64,000 nucleotides of DNA, from assembly GCA_022559845.1 (NCBI GenBank), contig CM040126.1:224508641-224572640 (forward strand), read 5' to 3'. The stretch is from Amorphophallus konjac. Lineage: Eukaryota; Streptophyta; Magnoliopsida; Alismatales; Araceae. Below, one piece after another: positions 1 to 10,834 of the stretch. Numbering within the stretch: the stretch's first letter is position 1; the number at the start of each line of letters is the position of its first letter. The position numbers and the translations under genes were made by a program. The notes under the pieces are model-generated. The model saw only the letters and a program-made list of their open reading frames with translations, did no database searches and was not told the DNA's origin.

Positions 1-261
1 AGGTAGTACTTCAAAAATGGGGATTTTATTTCTCATCATTTTCTTCACTTTATTTATCTCCTTAATCATTATCTTGAGTATTCGATCCTGAGAAAATATT
101 TACTTCTATTTCAAAAAGGGAATATTAACTTAGCCATTTATTTATTCAATATTATTATCAGCTATTTATAGGAATATACAATTATCATCATATATAGGTT
201 ATCTTTTCTTTTCCAAATCTAAATATATATTTATATATTTATTCCTTGTTAGCCTTCAAAA
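1..261. other. AT-rich flank, no gene seen
   Basis: This stretch is AT-rich with no credible reading frame or repeat. It lies left of the sequence that resembles the SIRE-like LTR, and I cannot tell whether it is more of that LTR, another element or unique DNA. Confidence 0.3.
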
Positions 262-645
262 TTACCAGGCGTTACACCCCAGCAAGATCATAACTGGAAG
301 ACCAACCTCCCATCCTCTAAACCAGAGGGAACACACGAGTGTAATGCCTACACTCGCAACTGGAGAACCAATCTCCCTTCCTCTAAGCACACTTAGAGGG
401 TAACAAAGCAGTAAGGAAGAAATGAGTGAAACAACTCGAAGATAAAAAAATGATAAGAAAACAGTCACACAAAACAACGAAAATATAGCTTCCAGAGAAG
501 CAGTCTCTCAAGCTCTAAAACCCAACAATGATCAATCAAACACTTTAGGATCTTCTCTCGAATAGGGAAATTCTTCTACACTCAACGACTGCAGATACGC
601 TCTCTCTTTCGATCTTCAGTGGCTTCCTCTTGTTGTCTTCAGCCT

Positions 646-655
646 CCTTTTATAG
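646..655 (-). promoter_or_regulatory. LTR TATA box
   Basis: The minus strand reads CTATAAAAGGAGG here. It corresponds in position to the box at 40181-40190 in the related LTR. Downstream on the minus strand is a CT-rich leader, as in plant LTR promoters. Transcription start is inferred only. Confidence 0.5.
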
Positions 656-903
656 CCAGATGAGAGCGCGTGGCGACCATGATTCCCGCCCATTTCTTTT
701 CACAGGTCTGATCCCTTTTTGGTTTCACGTGTCAGGATCATCCTTTCAGTTCGTTGCCTCGGATCACGAGCCCTTAACCTGGTACATTGATTTCCACGTG
801 GAGTAACTTCATTGGTTTTGGGTTCACCGAACATAGGCTCGATCAGGTGACAAACCTGCCAAGCAAGCGAGGATCTTAGTGGAGGCAACATTGACCAAGG
901 TCA

Positions 904-1575
904 TGCACAGACTTTATGTATCATATAGCAAGTCTACCACAGACTCTAACTGACATGCACTAACCCCGTTTATCACAAAGAAGGATGTGCACTGACTTTT
1001 GCTTATCTTCTAACACATGTGCATCGATCATGGTGCGACTAAAACAGAACATGCACTGACTTTAACACGGCTGAGAAGGTATGCACCGACCTTTACAGTG
1101 ATATGCACAGACTTGGGTCGAGCGATGCAAAACATGCACGGACTTAGAATGTGCACAGGTTTATATTGCACCGACCCTACATGCACAACACTCTAAACAT
1201 GCACAGACTAGTGCGTCCCAAAAACTTGCACCGAGATTTGACCTATGAACTCTTATGCACGGACTTAGCAAAGAAGAATGCATAGACTTATCTTTACTAT
1301 CAGACATCAATGCACAGACCTGGTTCGTTGGAGATGCGGCATATGCACAGACTTACAATGCGGTCTAGTGAACATATGCACCGACTTAATGAATGGCCAA
1401 GAGATAAACTGCACGGACTCAATATGTGTATACATATATTGCAATGACTAAGTCGTGTGCAGCAACTAAGGTTGCACCGACTTGATACTTGCATGGACAG
1501 ACCCTATTCAGTTAAGATGCACCAACAGCATGGACTCAAGATGTAAAAAATAACTGTGTATGCACAGACTTTCTG
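904..1575. repeat. Array of degenerate TGCACNGACTT motifs
   Basis: About 20 copies of a 10-11 bp motif occur at irregular intervals of roughly 20-50 bp (for example near 949, 1083, 1113, 1136, 1171, 1200, 1256, 1310, 1345, 1377, 1473 and 1560). The spacers between copies look unrelated. The fifth and sixth positions vary (CACCGAC, CACAGAC, CACGGAC, CACTGAC). The array lies upstream of the TATA box with respect to LTR transcription, that is in U3. Function is unknown. Confidence 0.75.
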
Positions 1576-1686
1576 AGTAGAACTAGAGAGTGCAATATAT
1601 AAGAGTGTGTAAAAAAAATGTGTTAAGATGAACCATCATAATTGACTTATAGTGTATGGCATCATCAAAACCGTACGAGTGCAACA

Positions 1687-4109
1687 GAAGGTTCTTTAAC
1701 CTGAGACCAAGTTCATAAATCAGAGTTATGGAATTTTTTGGAATTTTCAGTTATAGAACCCGAATGAACTAGCCATAACACTTAGATTGGTTTAATGTTA
1801 ATGAATTCTGGCCTACTCAATAGAATCTCATGAAAACATTTGCATTCAAGTTTGATAGAGATGAACCAAAAATTCATATCAAAGTCAGATTATCCTCCTC
1901 TTATCTTACTCATTCAATTCCATTGGCTTCTTTGAGAGATATTGTGAAAGTATTGAGATTAAACAAGCATGAAGACTGAATGGAATTTTAGAATTTCAAT
2001 AGATGTGCATTTAGCTTTTGTAATTTCAACCAAAATATTCATTGAGTATAGGAGAAGTTTTTAAGAGCATTTAAGTCTAGTGCATGCCTCATGTCCGTAA
2101 GTACACACGTTGTTTAGACGCAAGTATCCCTAGGTAATTGGTAAGACTGACTGTCATGCTTCAAAAAGAATAGAGATAGCATTGTCACCTCATGACATAT
2201 CGTACTACATATTCTTGATGAGGGGACATGTTTCTCAGCAACTTTGCCATTGCTCTGCCTCATGACATACCTTATAACACAACAGAGTTAACATGGGCAC
2301 TTCATGACATATCTCATCTCAATTCATTTATGGGGAGACATATTTCTCAGTGAGCTAGTGTCATTGCTCTGACGATTTTTGCCATTGAGAATTCCACAAA
2401 ATCAGATTGTTTAAAAATAATACTTAGACAGAAGTTTCTCAATCATAAATACATTTGTACTTAAAATAAACTTTCGGATTTCAGAGGGCATAACTGGACA
2501 ACAACATGAGAAACTAGTTTAAGTCTATTAAGCCCGAACACAAACATTTTCAAGACGTTTAGACTTCAAGACACAAGAAATCATTAACGTTAAACCAAAA
2601 TCATGTTCGAGGCAGTCACAAATCTCAATAAAAGAAGATTCTTCTTAAAGATTTACTCTGATAAAAAATCTTAATAACAGATAGAGAATCCTCCAAGAAG
2701 TTCAGAGCATTTGAATCTCAAGTTGAACCACAAAAGGATTTTAGCAATATGGTGTAGTGGCTTGGTATAAAAAGAGAGTTTTGTATGAGTGGAAAGCGAG
2801 AATAGATGATGAACACTGCCCCTGAGGTTATTGATTGAGCTCAGATTGGTATGAATGAGATATATACAGCATATGCAAGGAAGTGTCGACACTTGCACCG
2901 GACGGTGTCGACACCTGAGCTCAGGTAGGAGGCATTTTTCAGCCAGGCTGAACTGAGAGGTCGACCTGTCAGTGTTATGAGGTCAACCTGTTTGACTGTA
3001 GGACAGAGTTTTGATGGATTTTCAAGAAGAATAAACTCCTCCTGAGCATGTGCATGGAGTATGCAACCTATGACTTAAGTGAACATATGATGCATGAAAA
3101 ATGATGCCATTTTTGGGTCCTTTTTAACATTGAATGTATGAGACCACAATATGATGCAATCATGGATTTTTTGAAATGCATTCTGAATAGACATGCAAGT
3201 TGGTAAACCATGAAATGCAAGAACTCCCCTTGGCTTTGTGCATTGAGTGTCTGAATTCTGAGTGCATCACATGCAATGGAATCAATGTATGGAATTTGAT
3301 GAATTATTCATATGAACATCTAGACTGTTCTAATGATGGGTTGACCTTTGGTACCTGGCGGAGAACTGAAGTCTTAAGATCACCTCACGCATGATGTGGG
3401 TTTCCAGACAGAAGTGATTTGTCCTTCTCCCAGCTTACCATTTTATGTACCAAGAGGTCATGCATAGTTGGGTCCCTTGATCATGAAATGCATGATGTGA
3501 CATGAAATTTCAAGTTGATGCTCAAGGACCACAACACATCCATATGCAATGCATTTCTTCTCTTAGGTGCAAACTCTTAAACTCCCCCTCTGTCCAGTGC
3601 TCATGGAAGTTGAGACAAACAATCAGCATGTTATTTGTTCATGAGAGTGATGATTTGAGATATATGCAGTCATGGAAGGCATCATCAGTAATAATGATCA
3701 TGAATGCTAAGCAAGAGGTTCACATGTCTGTTAAATGATAGAAAGGATCAATCAGCAACTCAATCATCAATTTGATTTTATCAACATGACAAATTTTTCA
3801 TGGATTGCAAAGCTGAATTAACTGATCTTTGGTACAAACACCATTTGATATACCAGATGTCAACCTGGTGAAAGCAGGTAATCTAGCTTAGATGTTCATC
3901 TCACACCATGGGGGATTTTTCAGCAGTTCAGGGAGACAATTTCTTGCATGATTTATTGATAACAAGACCACTTTATAATGCAATGACTACGATGCAAGCC
4001 TATCATGCAAAGGTTGAACACATAAAAATTATTTACATACCTGTGCCTTGAGCATTTATTCTTTTGACCATCCATTGTTCAGCTCCAAGGCACCCTACAT
4101 TCAAAATTC
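1687..4109 (-). other. Copia 3' noncoding region, no gene
   Basis: No credible coding sequence is present. Phrases such as TTTCTCAG followed by CATTGCTCTGCC (near 2229-2260 and 2347-2375) resemble the 3' noncoding region of the right-hand copia element near 62230-62265, so this is probably the same kind of region. A GTGTCGACAC box pair sits at 2884-2919. No protease, integrase, reverse transcriptase or RNase H sequence lies between here and the gag, so the adjoining element lacks pol. Confidence 0.45.
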
Positions 4110-4223
4110 TCATTTGAAATTTTTAGGTACCCAAGCTTGCTTGGGTCCTTGTTGGTTAGCAGCAGTTCTAACAATTGATATTCTTTTCTTTACTGCCTTC
4201 TGGTCACCCACTCTCATCCAGGG

Positions 4224-4265
4224 ACAAAAATTGGATGTATGTCCATATTCACCACAATAGAAGCA
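4224..4265 (-). other. Gag CCHC zinc knuckle 3
   Basis: The peptide CFYCGEYGHTSNFC fits C-x2-C-x4-H-x4-C exactly. It is the last of three knuckles in the broken gag and binds nucleic acid in related elements. Confidence 0.85.
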
Positions 4266-4376
4266 ACGCACAGGGTGTTTACCATTTTTTGTGTGCACAT
4301 GTGCATTGTTCCATTGCGACTGAGCATGTATACTATTATGTTGATTATGAGAGTAGCTCCTACCTCTTAGTCGCCA

Positions 4377-4418
4377 GCAGTCTTAGACTGTGTGGCCAAT
4401 CTTTCTACAGTGGTAGCA
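4377..4418 (-). other. Gag CCHC zinc knuckle 2, with a stop
   Basis: All four zinc ligands of a CCHC knuckle are present (CYHCRKIGHTV, stop, DC), but a TAA lies between the histidine and the last cysteine. The spacing is otherwise exact, so this is a recent point change in a real knuckle. Confidence 0.75.
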
Positions 4419-4622
4419 GCAAGGAAGGTGATTTCTGTTGAAGACCATGGGGAGTGTCGACCTGTCCGAATGGAAGTGCCGACTCTTCTGATTCCCCATG
4501 CGGTTCATTGCAGAGTTCTGCTGCATACTTCCTCTGCCAGAGTTGACCTATCTTTTGCCCTTGATTTCAGCAGCAATTCTTGAATCCTTTCCTGCTCTTA
4601 GTTCATCATTTTTCAAGGTGAG

Positions 4623-4664
4623 ACAGTCATGTACAATGTGACCAAGCATGCCACAATGAAAGCA
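4623..4664 (-). other. Gag CCHC zinc knuckle 1
   Basis: The peptide CFHCGMLGHIVHDC fits C-x2-C-x4-H-x4-C. It is in a different frame from the preceding coiled coil, which shows frame damage in between. Confidence 0.8.
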
Positions 4665-6233
4665 ATAAACATTCACTTTATGACAGGCATGGTAGTCATC
4701 ATGGCTTTTCCTATTGTGCATGTCAAGACTAGCAGGCTTAGGTTTTGTTTTTGAATGAGAGCCTTCTCTTTCTGCTTACCAATGCATTTTTGGTTTTTCT
4801 GAGCAGCATGCGATATTGGGAGGTGGTAAGAAGTGTTGGCTTCATTCTTACCCTTGACAGAAGTGATGTAGGCCTTGATTCCGAAAGATCGTTAGTTTTT
4901 GGGTTTGTAACCCAAATCTCCCTCATGATGACTTACTCTTGTTTCCAAGAGTCTGTTCATGCTTTCCTTATCCTGCATACACTTAGACAGAGAGTCATTT
5001 AAATATTTGATTTCATTCTCCAATGAGGAGACGTGCAACTTGGTTTCAGCGAGGTCCTCCTCACATACAGCTAATTGCTAATTGAGCATAGCATTAACCC
5101 CCTTGTAATATTCAATCTCCATTTGAAGTTCAGTCAATTTTTCAGAACTGTCATGGGCAATACCCTTGCCCTTCTCATAAATGGACAGTCTTCCAAGCAA
5201 CATGTCATTTTGTTCTGTTACCATTTTTATTTCTTCAATCAACCTTTTATCAGGGATTAGCTTGTTCGACATGGTTTGTTCATTAGAGATTGATTTAGGT
5301 TAGTTTTGAAGTTGTCTTATGATTTCTTCCAACCTAGTGATTTCAGCTTTGAAGGATTTCATTTTCATCTGTTAGGCACGTAATGGTTTGCTTATTCACA
5401 TCCAAGTCAGAGGTGAGAGTGTCATTTAGCTCTTCAAAAGCTGAACAATTGTTACAGAAAGAACTTTCGTTCTGACGGATTGGTTAGATTTTAAGTTTTC
5501 GAATAGTCTCTTCCAACCTTATGATTTCTTCTTGAAGGATTCTGATTTCATCGTTTAGATAAACGATGTTTTGTTTGTTTAGATCCAAGTCAAAGACAAG
5601 AGTATTATTGAGCTCTTCAGGGTTGGAACAATTTTCACAAGCACGACTCTTACCTTGACTATTTTTCTTCAAATCCTTTTTCAATCTTTTATTTTCAGAT
5701 TTCATCTTTTTGTACTGCTCGATCAACTGATCATATGCACCCATAAGCTCTTCAAAAGAAAAGTCTTCAGAATCAGAGCTTACTTGAGATGAGGATGGAT
5801 TGCTTGACTACTCTGATCGGTCAGCCATAAGGCATTGATGCTCTTGATCTTCTTTCTCATGGATGTTCATCAACACCTCCAGAACTTGCTTAGCTATGCT
5901 GTAGGTAGACACAAGATCAAGTAATCTGTCATCAACCGCAGCTTTGATTAAATTGAGTGCAGCAAGGTTATTGTTATGTTTGGTCTTATGTTCAGCTGAC
6001 CATACATTTGAATCTGATGGTAACTCATTTGGACCAATGTATATAAGGTTCCACAATTGTGGATCTGTGAATTTTACATAGACGTACATTCCTCTCAGCC
6101 ATATTGAAAAATCTGAACCATCAAAAATAGGTGGAGAAACCTTCGAAGCATGTGTGGCAGATGAAGTCATTTTCTCAAAATGCACTGGGATCTTTCCCTG
6201 TAGATCGTAGGATCTGGGAATAGTAGAGCTTAA

Positions 6234-6244
6234 TTCTGATACCA
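6234..6244 (-). other. Primer-binding site (initiator tRNA-Met)
   Basis: The minus strand reads TGGTATCAGAA directly beside the LTR end, matching the usual plant copia site TGGTATCAGAGC apart from the last bases. It fixes the orientation of the element and the LTR boundary at 6246. Confidence 0.8.
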
Positions 6245-7087
6245 ATTTTTAGGTCCCATGGAGTGCAATCGGATCTAGAAGGGGGGTTGAATAGATCCTA
6301 TTAATAACTTTGGCCTATTTAAATCTTGACCCCTAAAAACATAGACCACTCCTATAAGGTAAATGAATCACACAAGCACACAGTGCAGCGGAATAGATAG
6401 GAATGGAACAAGTAATAACGTTAAACCCAATGCTGAGTTCAGATAGGTCGACACTCCTAGCGGGCAGGTCGACACTTCTTCAGCAGGATCCAGCTATGAG
6501 ATAAGTTGGGGTCTGCTCTTCAGAGCAGTGAGGCCAACACCTCTAACAGATCAGGGCAACACAGGTCGACTCTTTACTGAAGAGAGGTCGACACTTCTTT
6601 AAACACATTTGTGATCTTTGAGTGGTATAAGCCTTGGAGTGTAGGGATCATGAAGCACAACACTAGAATATGAGATGGCTTGCAACAAGCATGAGTGTGT
6701 GTATGCTATGTTGATCACTCAGAGTGTATATGTGAGTGAATGTAGTGGTGATCAACCGAGGTGTATGCGAGTCTAAGCAAGGGAATCTCTTAGCAAGACT
6801 TTTACCTTGACGCCTGTATGCAAGGTTGCAGCAGGCCGCCCAAATGATGTAGTCAAAGTGCTAAGGCCAATTAAAGCAGAGATGAAACAGAAGGAGCAAA
6901 TAAGAGTGCTTGAGTATGCAAATGAGATAACCAAGATTAGGAGCATACGAACCTGTGAAATAGGGATAGAGGATATAGAACAAGCTCACAATGTATACAA
7001 CCTACAACACAAGGATTTTAAGGTGGTTCGGTTGTTAGCCCACAACCTACGTCCACCCCTCACCAAACTCGGTGAGGCTTTCTGACT

Positions 7088-7186
7088 GACACACAGCTTG
7101 ATCCGCTGAGCAACACAGCTTGCTTACACAGCTGAGCAGCACAGCTTGCTTACACAGCTGAGCAGCACAGCTTACTTTCTGCTGAC
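7088..7186. repeat. Short tandem repeat in LTR
   Basis: About three copies of a 29-bp unit built around CACAGCTTGCTTACACAGCT follow one another. The words ACACAGCTTG also occur in the LTR at 39390-41403 (near 39719 and 39893), so the word belongs to the LTR family. Confidence 0.7.
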
Positions 7187-8334
7187 TAACAGCTTGAACC
7201 ACCCAGAGGTTCTGATCCTCTCTTCCTCTGAAACCACAGAGGGAATCCGGTCCCTAAATAGGGGGTCGGAGAAGCTAGATGTATTGGTGATAGACGAACC
7301 GTAAAAAATAGAAACTGAATACTGCAAGTGCAATGGAGAATCAATATAGACAATGTAGACACCAGCTGAAGGAATGGATCAAGATATCAAAAATGGTGAG
7401 TGCAGCTACAAGATTGGATCCAAGGATCCTTTTCTTCAAGCACCTATAGACTGCAAGATTTTTCTTCTCTCTCAAGGCTGCTCTCTCTTCTTCTTCTTCT
7501 TCTCTCACAGCACTAGACTAAGTCCAATAGGTGTTGGGGCGGCTCTCATGCTACTTAGGAATATTCTTCGTAGACTAGTCTAGGGCGTGGCACTTTGTGG
7601 ACGGCAGCAGCAGCTACTTCTTCAGTTGAAGAAGCTTGGTATAAATAAGAAGGCCAGTTGAGAAAGCCTAGGAATATTGCACGCCAAGAAGTCTTCCTTT
7701 GGACCAGTGGATCAATGAAGTATTCCCTCCAAAGCTTCCTTGAAGCGTGCACCAGAAGGTGAGAGCTAGAACGTCTTCTAGAGCGAATGCCATGTGTGAT
7801 GGTGATAATCAATAAGAGGAAGGTGACCATGTTCCATAACATTTAATGCGCTGCTTGCTGTGATCTTCCTATTGGCTGGTCGTAGCTTTAAGTACAAGGA
7901 TAGCTACGATGGCAGACAATGTGAAGGAGTAGACCATATCTCCCTTTAGACAGCATCAGATATTTACAATAACTCTCCCTCAGATATGCATTCTTCTCAT
8001 TCCGCTCAAATGTACTCTTCTGTGTTTAATGGCTGGTTAGACAGCCCATTGGTCGACAACAAGATGGTGGCAGACTGCGGAGTGTCCTATTTCCAATAGC
8101 AGATAGTATGGACAGGCAGAGAGTGAAGACTTACATCGCGGCAGATAGAAGTGGCTCTTCCAGCTGGATTTCTGACAAAACTATCTCTAAAAGGTAGACA
8201 AATGAGTGATAAGATAGTAGAGCAAGGGTCAGACCTCGGGACGTGGTCCAGACCCCAAAATCTTTAATTTTAATGATTTGCGGTTCCTTTTTCTCTCTCT
8301 GGATGGCCCATTGATTTGATAGTTTATTGGCTTG

Positions 8335-8695
8335 AGGATTTCCGGAAGAACAAGGGTGTCGACCTCCTGTATGAAAAGAGTCGACACATCTTAGTATAAT
8401 ATTCAATAGATCACTTCCTGGAAGAACAAGGGTGTCGACCTCTTGCATGAAAAGAGTCGACACATCTTAGTCAGATATCTAATAGAGCACTTCTTGGAAG
8501 TACAAGGGTGTCGACCTCTTGCGAGGTAAGTGTCGACACAACATAGTGAGACGGCCCTCAACGTTCTCTGGAGAATCCAAGGTGTCGACCTCTTGTTGGA
8601 AAAGTGTCGACGCTTTTATGTGAGATAGCCCTGATGACGCTTTCAGGAAGAGCAAAGGTGTTGACCTCCAGGGAGAGGCAGGTCGACACATTCCT
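8335..8695. repeat. 75-bp tandem repeat with GTCGAC hairpins
   Basis: Five diverged units of about 75 bp each contain GGTGTCGACCTC and, 17-20 bp later, an inverted GTCGACAC. The arms can pair as an 8-bp stem. The fifth unit has GTGTTGACC and a weaker stem. The conserved arms contrast with the changed loop sequence. Confidence 0.75.
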
Positions 8696-8744
8696 TTGAC
8701 CTTTCTTTGAATAGAAGGCATTCGGGAATTGTATGCATGGACCT

Positions 8745-9130
8745 TGATTGAGGTATGCTCAGATTTTGATGTTTGGACCTTTAGCAGTTTGCACGGATCT
8801 TGTCTTGTCATAAGGTGAACATACACAGACCTTACTTGTTTGAAGGAAGCATTGCACAGACCTTCATCAACGTGCTTAGACTTTGTCTTCATATGTGCAC
8901 GAACCTTCTAGTAACGTGCACAAACTTTGTGTGTTGCTTAGCCAGAGGTTGCACCGACCATAGTGTTGCACTGACTGCACCGACCTTGTCCTTGCGCCAA
9001 TTTAATGTGCACCGACCTTTGCTACGTTGAGAGGCAAACAAGCACCGACCTTACTGATGACTAAGTCACGAACATGCACAGACTTTACTATGTTGATCTG
9101 TGTTGACCATTTGCGTGCTTCGACCTTGAC
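8745..9130. repeat. Array of degenerate TGCACNGACTT motifs
   Basis: About a dozen copies (near 8792, 8822, 8851, 8896, 8917, 8949, 8966, 8977, 9008, 9039, 9074, 9116) lie in the U3 part of the copia LTR. Several carry the exact core GCACCGACCTT. Spacing is irregular and spacers are unrelated. Confidence 0.75.
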
Positions 9131-9555
9131 AGCAATGTAGCATCAACTTTCCTTTGCTGAGGAATGGCTGTGGTGTCGACACTTCTATAGCAGGTGTCGA
9201 CACTTCTCTTGTAACACCTTCTTTCTTCAGCATGTGCACCTACTTCAGTAGCTGCACTAACCTGACTACATGGATTTCTGTGAAACCATGATTCTGCCTT
9301 GATTCTTGTGCAGCCTAATGCCTCAATCTTTATGCCTTACTTGATTTCTTTCTATCTTTGCAGACACACTTTGTTGCCGGTGTGGGCTTGACCTGAAATG
9401 CATGAGTGTGTGTCGCTATCAAATGCAGGTCAAACTATATTATTGAATCATAGTTAGACATCATCAAAACAAAAGAATGTTATACACAAGCCCAACAAAC
9501 ATAGTTAGACATCATCAAAACAATAGAGTTACACATGTTATACACATGCCCAACA

Positions 9556-9689
9556 AGTCGAAGTCAACAAACCTTACTTAGACGGTATGTCTGAGACAAG
9601 GGCAGACATAAAACACTGTTGTCGTCTCAAAGTCATGTCGAAAATGACCAACCTGGGAGAGGCACAGGGTCTGGGCCAGGGTAGAAAAT
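9556..9689. other. Flank of copia insertion, degenerate minisatellite
   Basis: Weak copies of the 79-bp unit are recognisable (CCAACCTGGGAGAGGCAC, GGTCTGGGCCAGGGTAGAA). This shows that the copia element landed inside or at the edge of the minisatellite. Confidence 0.5.
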
Positions 9690-10560
9690 GGTTGTTGACT
9701 TGACAGACTACCAAAGTCAACCAACTTGGCGACGACGTGGGGTCTAAGCTAAGGAAGGAATATAGGATATAAATGTTGACCCGACGTCATGTTGAAGCCA
9801 ATGAACTTGGCAGAGGCGTGAGGCCTTAGCCAAGGGCAGAATATATGATAAGTGTTGACTTGACGCCCTGTCGAAGCCAACGAACTTGGCAGAGGCGTGA
9901 GGCCTAAGCCAAGTGCAGAATATAGGATAAGTGTTGACTCGATGTCCTATCGAAGCCAACGAACTTGACAAAGGCATGAGGCCTAAGCCAAGGGTAGAAT
10001 ATAGAATAGGTGTTGACTTGACGTCCTGTCGAAACCAACGAACTTGGCAGAAGCGTGAGGCCTAAGCCAAGGGCAGAATATAGGATAGGTGTTGACTCGA
10101 TGTCCTGTCAAAGCCAACGAGTTTGGCATAGGCGTGAGACCTAAGCCAAGAGCATAATATAGGATAAGTGTTGACTCGATGTAATGTCGGAGCCAACGAA
10201 CTTGGCAGAGGCATGAGGCCTAAGTCAAGGATAGAATATAGGATAGGTGTTGACTCGACATCTTATCGAAGCCAACGAGCTTGGCAGAGGCGTGAGGCCT
10301 AAGCCAAGGGCATAATATAGGATAAGTGTTGACTCGATGTCATGTCGGAGCCAACAAACTTGGCAGAGGCGTGAGGCCTAAGCCAAGGGCAGAATATAGG
10401 ATAGTTGTTGACTCGACATCCTATCGAAGCCAACGAGCTTGGTAGAGGCGTGGGACCTAAGCCAAGGGAAGAATATAGGATAAGTGTTGACTCGATGTCA
10501 TGTCGAAGTCAACGGGCCCTATCTCGATAGAAGGTTTGGGGTGAGGGCAAACCAGATGGT
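9690..10560. repeat. 79-bp minisatellite, about 11 copies
   Basis: The unit begins TGTTGACTCGATGTC and continues with AACTTGGCAGAGGCGTGAGG and CCTAAGCCAAGGGCAGAATA. Copies start near 9692, 9774, 9853, 9932, 10011, 10091, 10170, 10249, 10328, 10407 and 10487, giving a steady 79-bp period. Degenerate copies continue to about 10810. The array lies downstream of a gag that lacks a following pol. Confidence 0.9.
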
Positions 10561-10834
10561 ACGTAAACGGATGAGAGGCCCAGACCCAGGGCTAAATATT
10601 GATGTTAATCTGATGAAATATCGGAGTCAACGAACCTTACCCAGACAAAAGGTCAGAAACAAGGGTAGAATGTGTAGATGAGGATGTCAACCTTACGTCA
10701 TGTCAAACTTGACCAACCCAGTGGAGACGTGAGATCTAAACCATGATAGAATATGGACGTTGACCCGTGAAGAGGTCGGGGTCAACAAACCTTGCCTAGA
10801 TAGAAGGTCTGAGACAAAGCGAAGAGGTCTTTTT
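10561..10834. repeat. Degenerate end of the 79-bp minisatellite
   Basis: Words such as GGTCTGAGACAA, GTCAACAAACCTT and CCCAGACAAAAGGTC recur with poor spacing. No gene is seen. Confidence 0.5.

Larger units (their letters stand above)
262..1686 (-). repeat. SIRE-like Ty1/copia LTR, left copy
   Basis: The right end reads as an LTR start on the minus strand (TGTTGCACTCGTACGG then TTTTGATGATG). This matches the start of the copia LTRs ending at 41403 and 9555. A TATA-like box lies in the same orientation at 646-655. The order of landmarks (GGCGTTACA near 269, CCTCTAAACCAGAGGGAA, pyrimidine-rich tract, TATA, many TGCACNGACTT motifs) parallels the LTR at 39389-41403, but the two are well diverged. 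The left boundary is uncertain. It does not match the LTR at 6246-9555 closely, so I do not pair them as one insertion. Confidence 0.55.
4110..6245 (-). pseudogene. gag: Ty1/copia (SIRE-type) gag, broken
   Basis: Gag forms the particle that packages retrotransposon RNA. Reading leftward from 6245, the first 145 codons give a copia Gag N-terminus (Ser/Pro-rich lead, then PPIFDGSDFSIWLRGM and LIKAAVDDRLLDLVSTY), ended by a stop near 5808. Lys/Glu-rich coiled-coil segments follow at 5484-5744 and 5078-5272. Three CCHC zinc knuckles come last (4623-4664, 4377-4418, 4224-4265). Several frame changes and stops interrupt it. The last codons (GPKQAWVPK) match the usual Gag-protease junction of plant copia elements, yet no pol follows. 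Coiled coils plus knuckles fit the SIRE lineage. Confidence 0.8.
6246..9555 (-). repeat. Ty1/copia 5' LTR (about 3.3 kb)
   Basis: On the minus strand this begins TGTTGGGCATGTG at 9555 and ends next to the primer site at 6244; the expected terminal CA is mutated to AA. The first 50-60 bp are duplicated head to tail (second TGTTGGGC start near 9513). Inside are a GA-repeat-like 29-bp tandem (7088-7186), the AAGGTGGTTCG block shared with the LTR at 39389, five 75-bp hairpin units (8335-8695) and a TGCACNGACTT array (8745-9130). The matching 3' LTR is not identifiable in the window. The right flank is the minisatellite-bearing gypsy sequence, so this element inserted there. Confidence 0.7.

Noticed and set aside
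3200..3738. Small plus-strand ORFs of 64-78 aa
   Set aside because: No conserved motif or start context. They are opposite to the strand of the surrounding copia sequence.
1..9555. LTRs 262-1686 and 6246-9555 as the two ends of one gag-only copia element
   Set aside because: Apart from the TGTTG start and TTTTGATGATG they do not align over length, so they are not a pair made by one insertion. The true left end may be outside the window.
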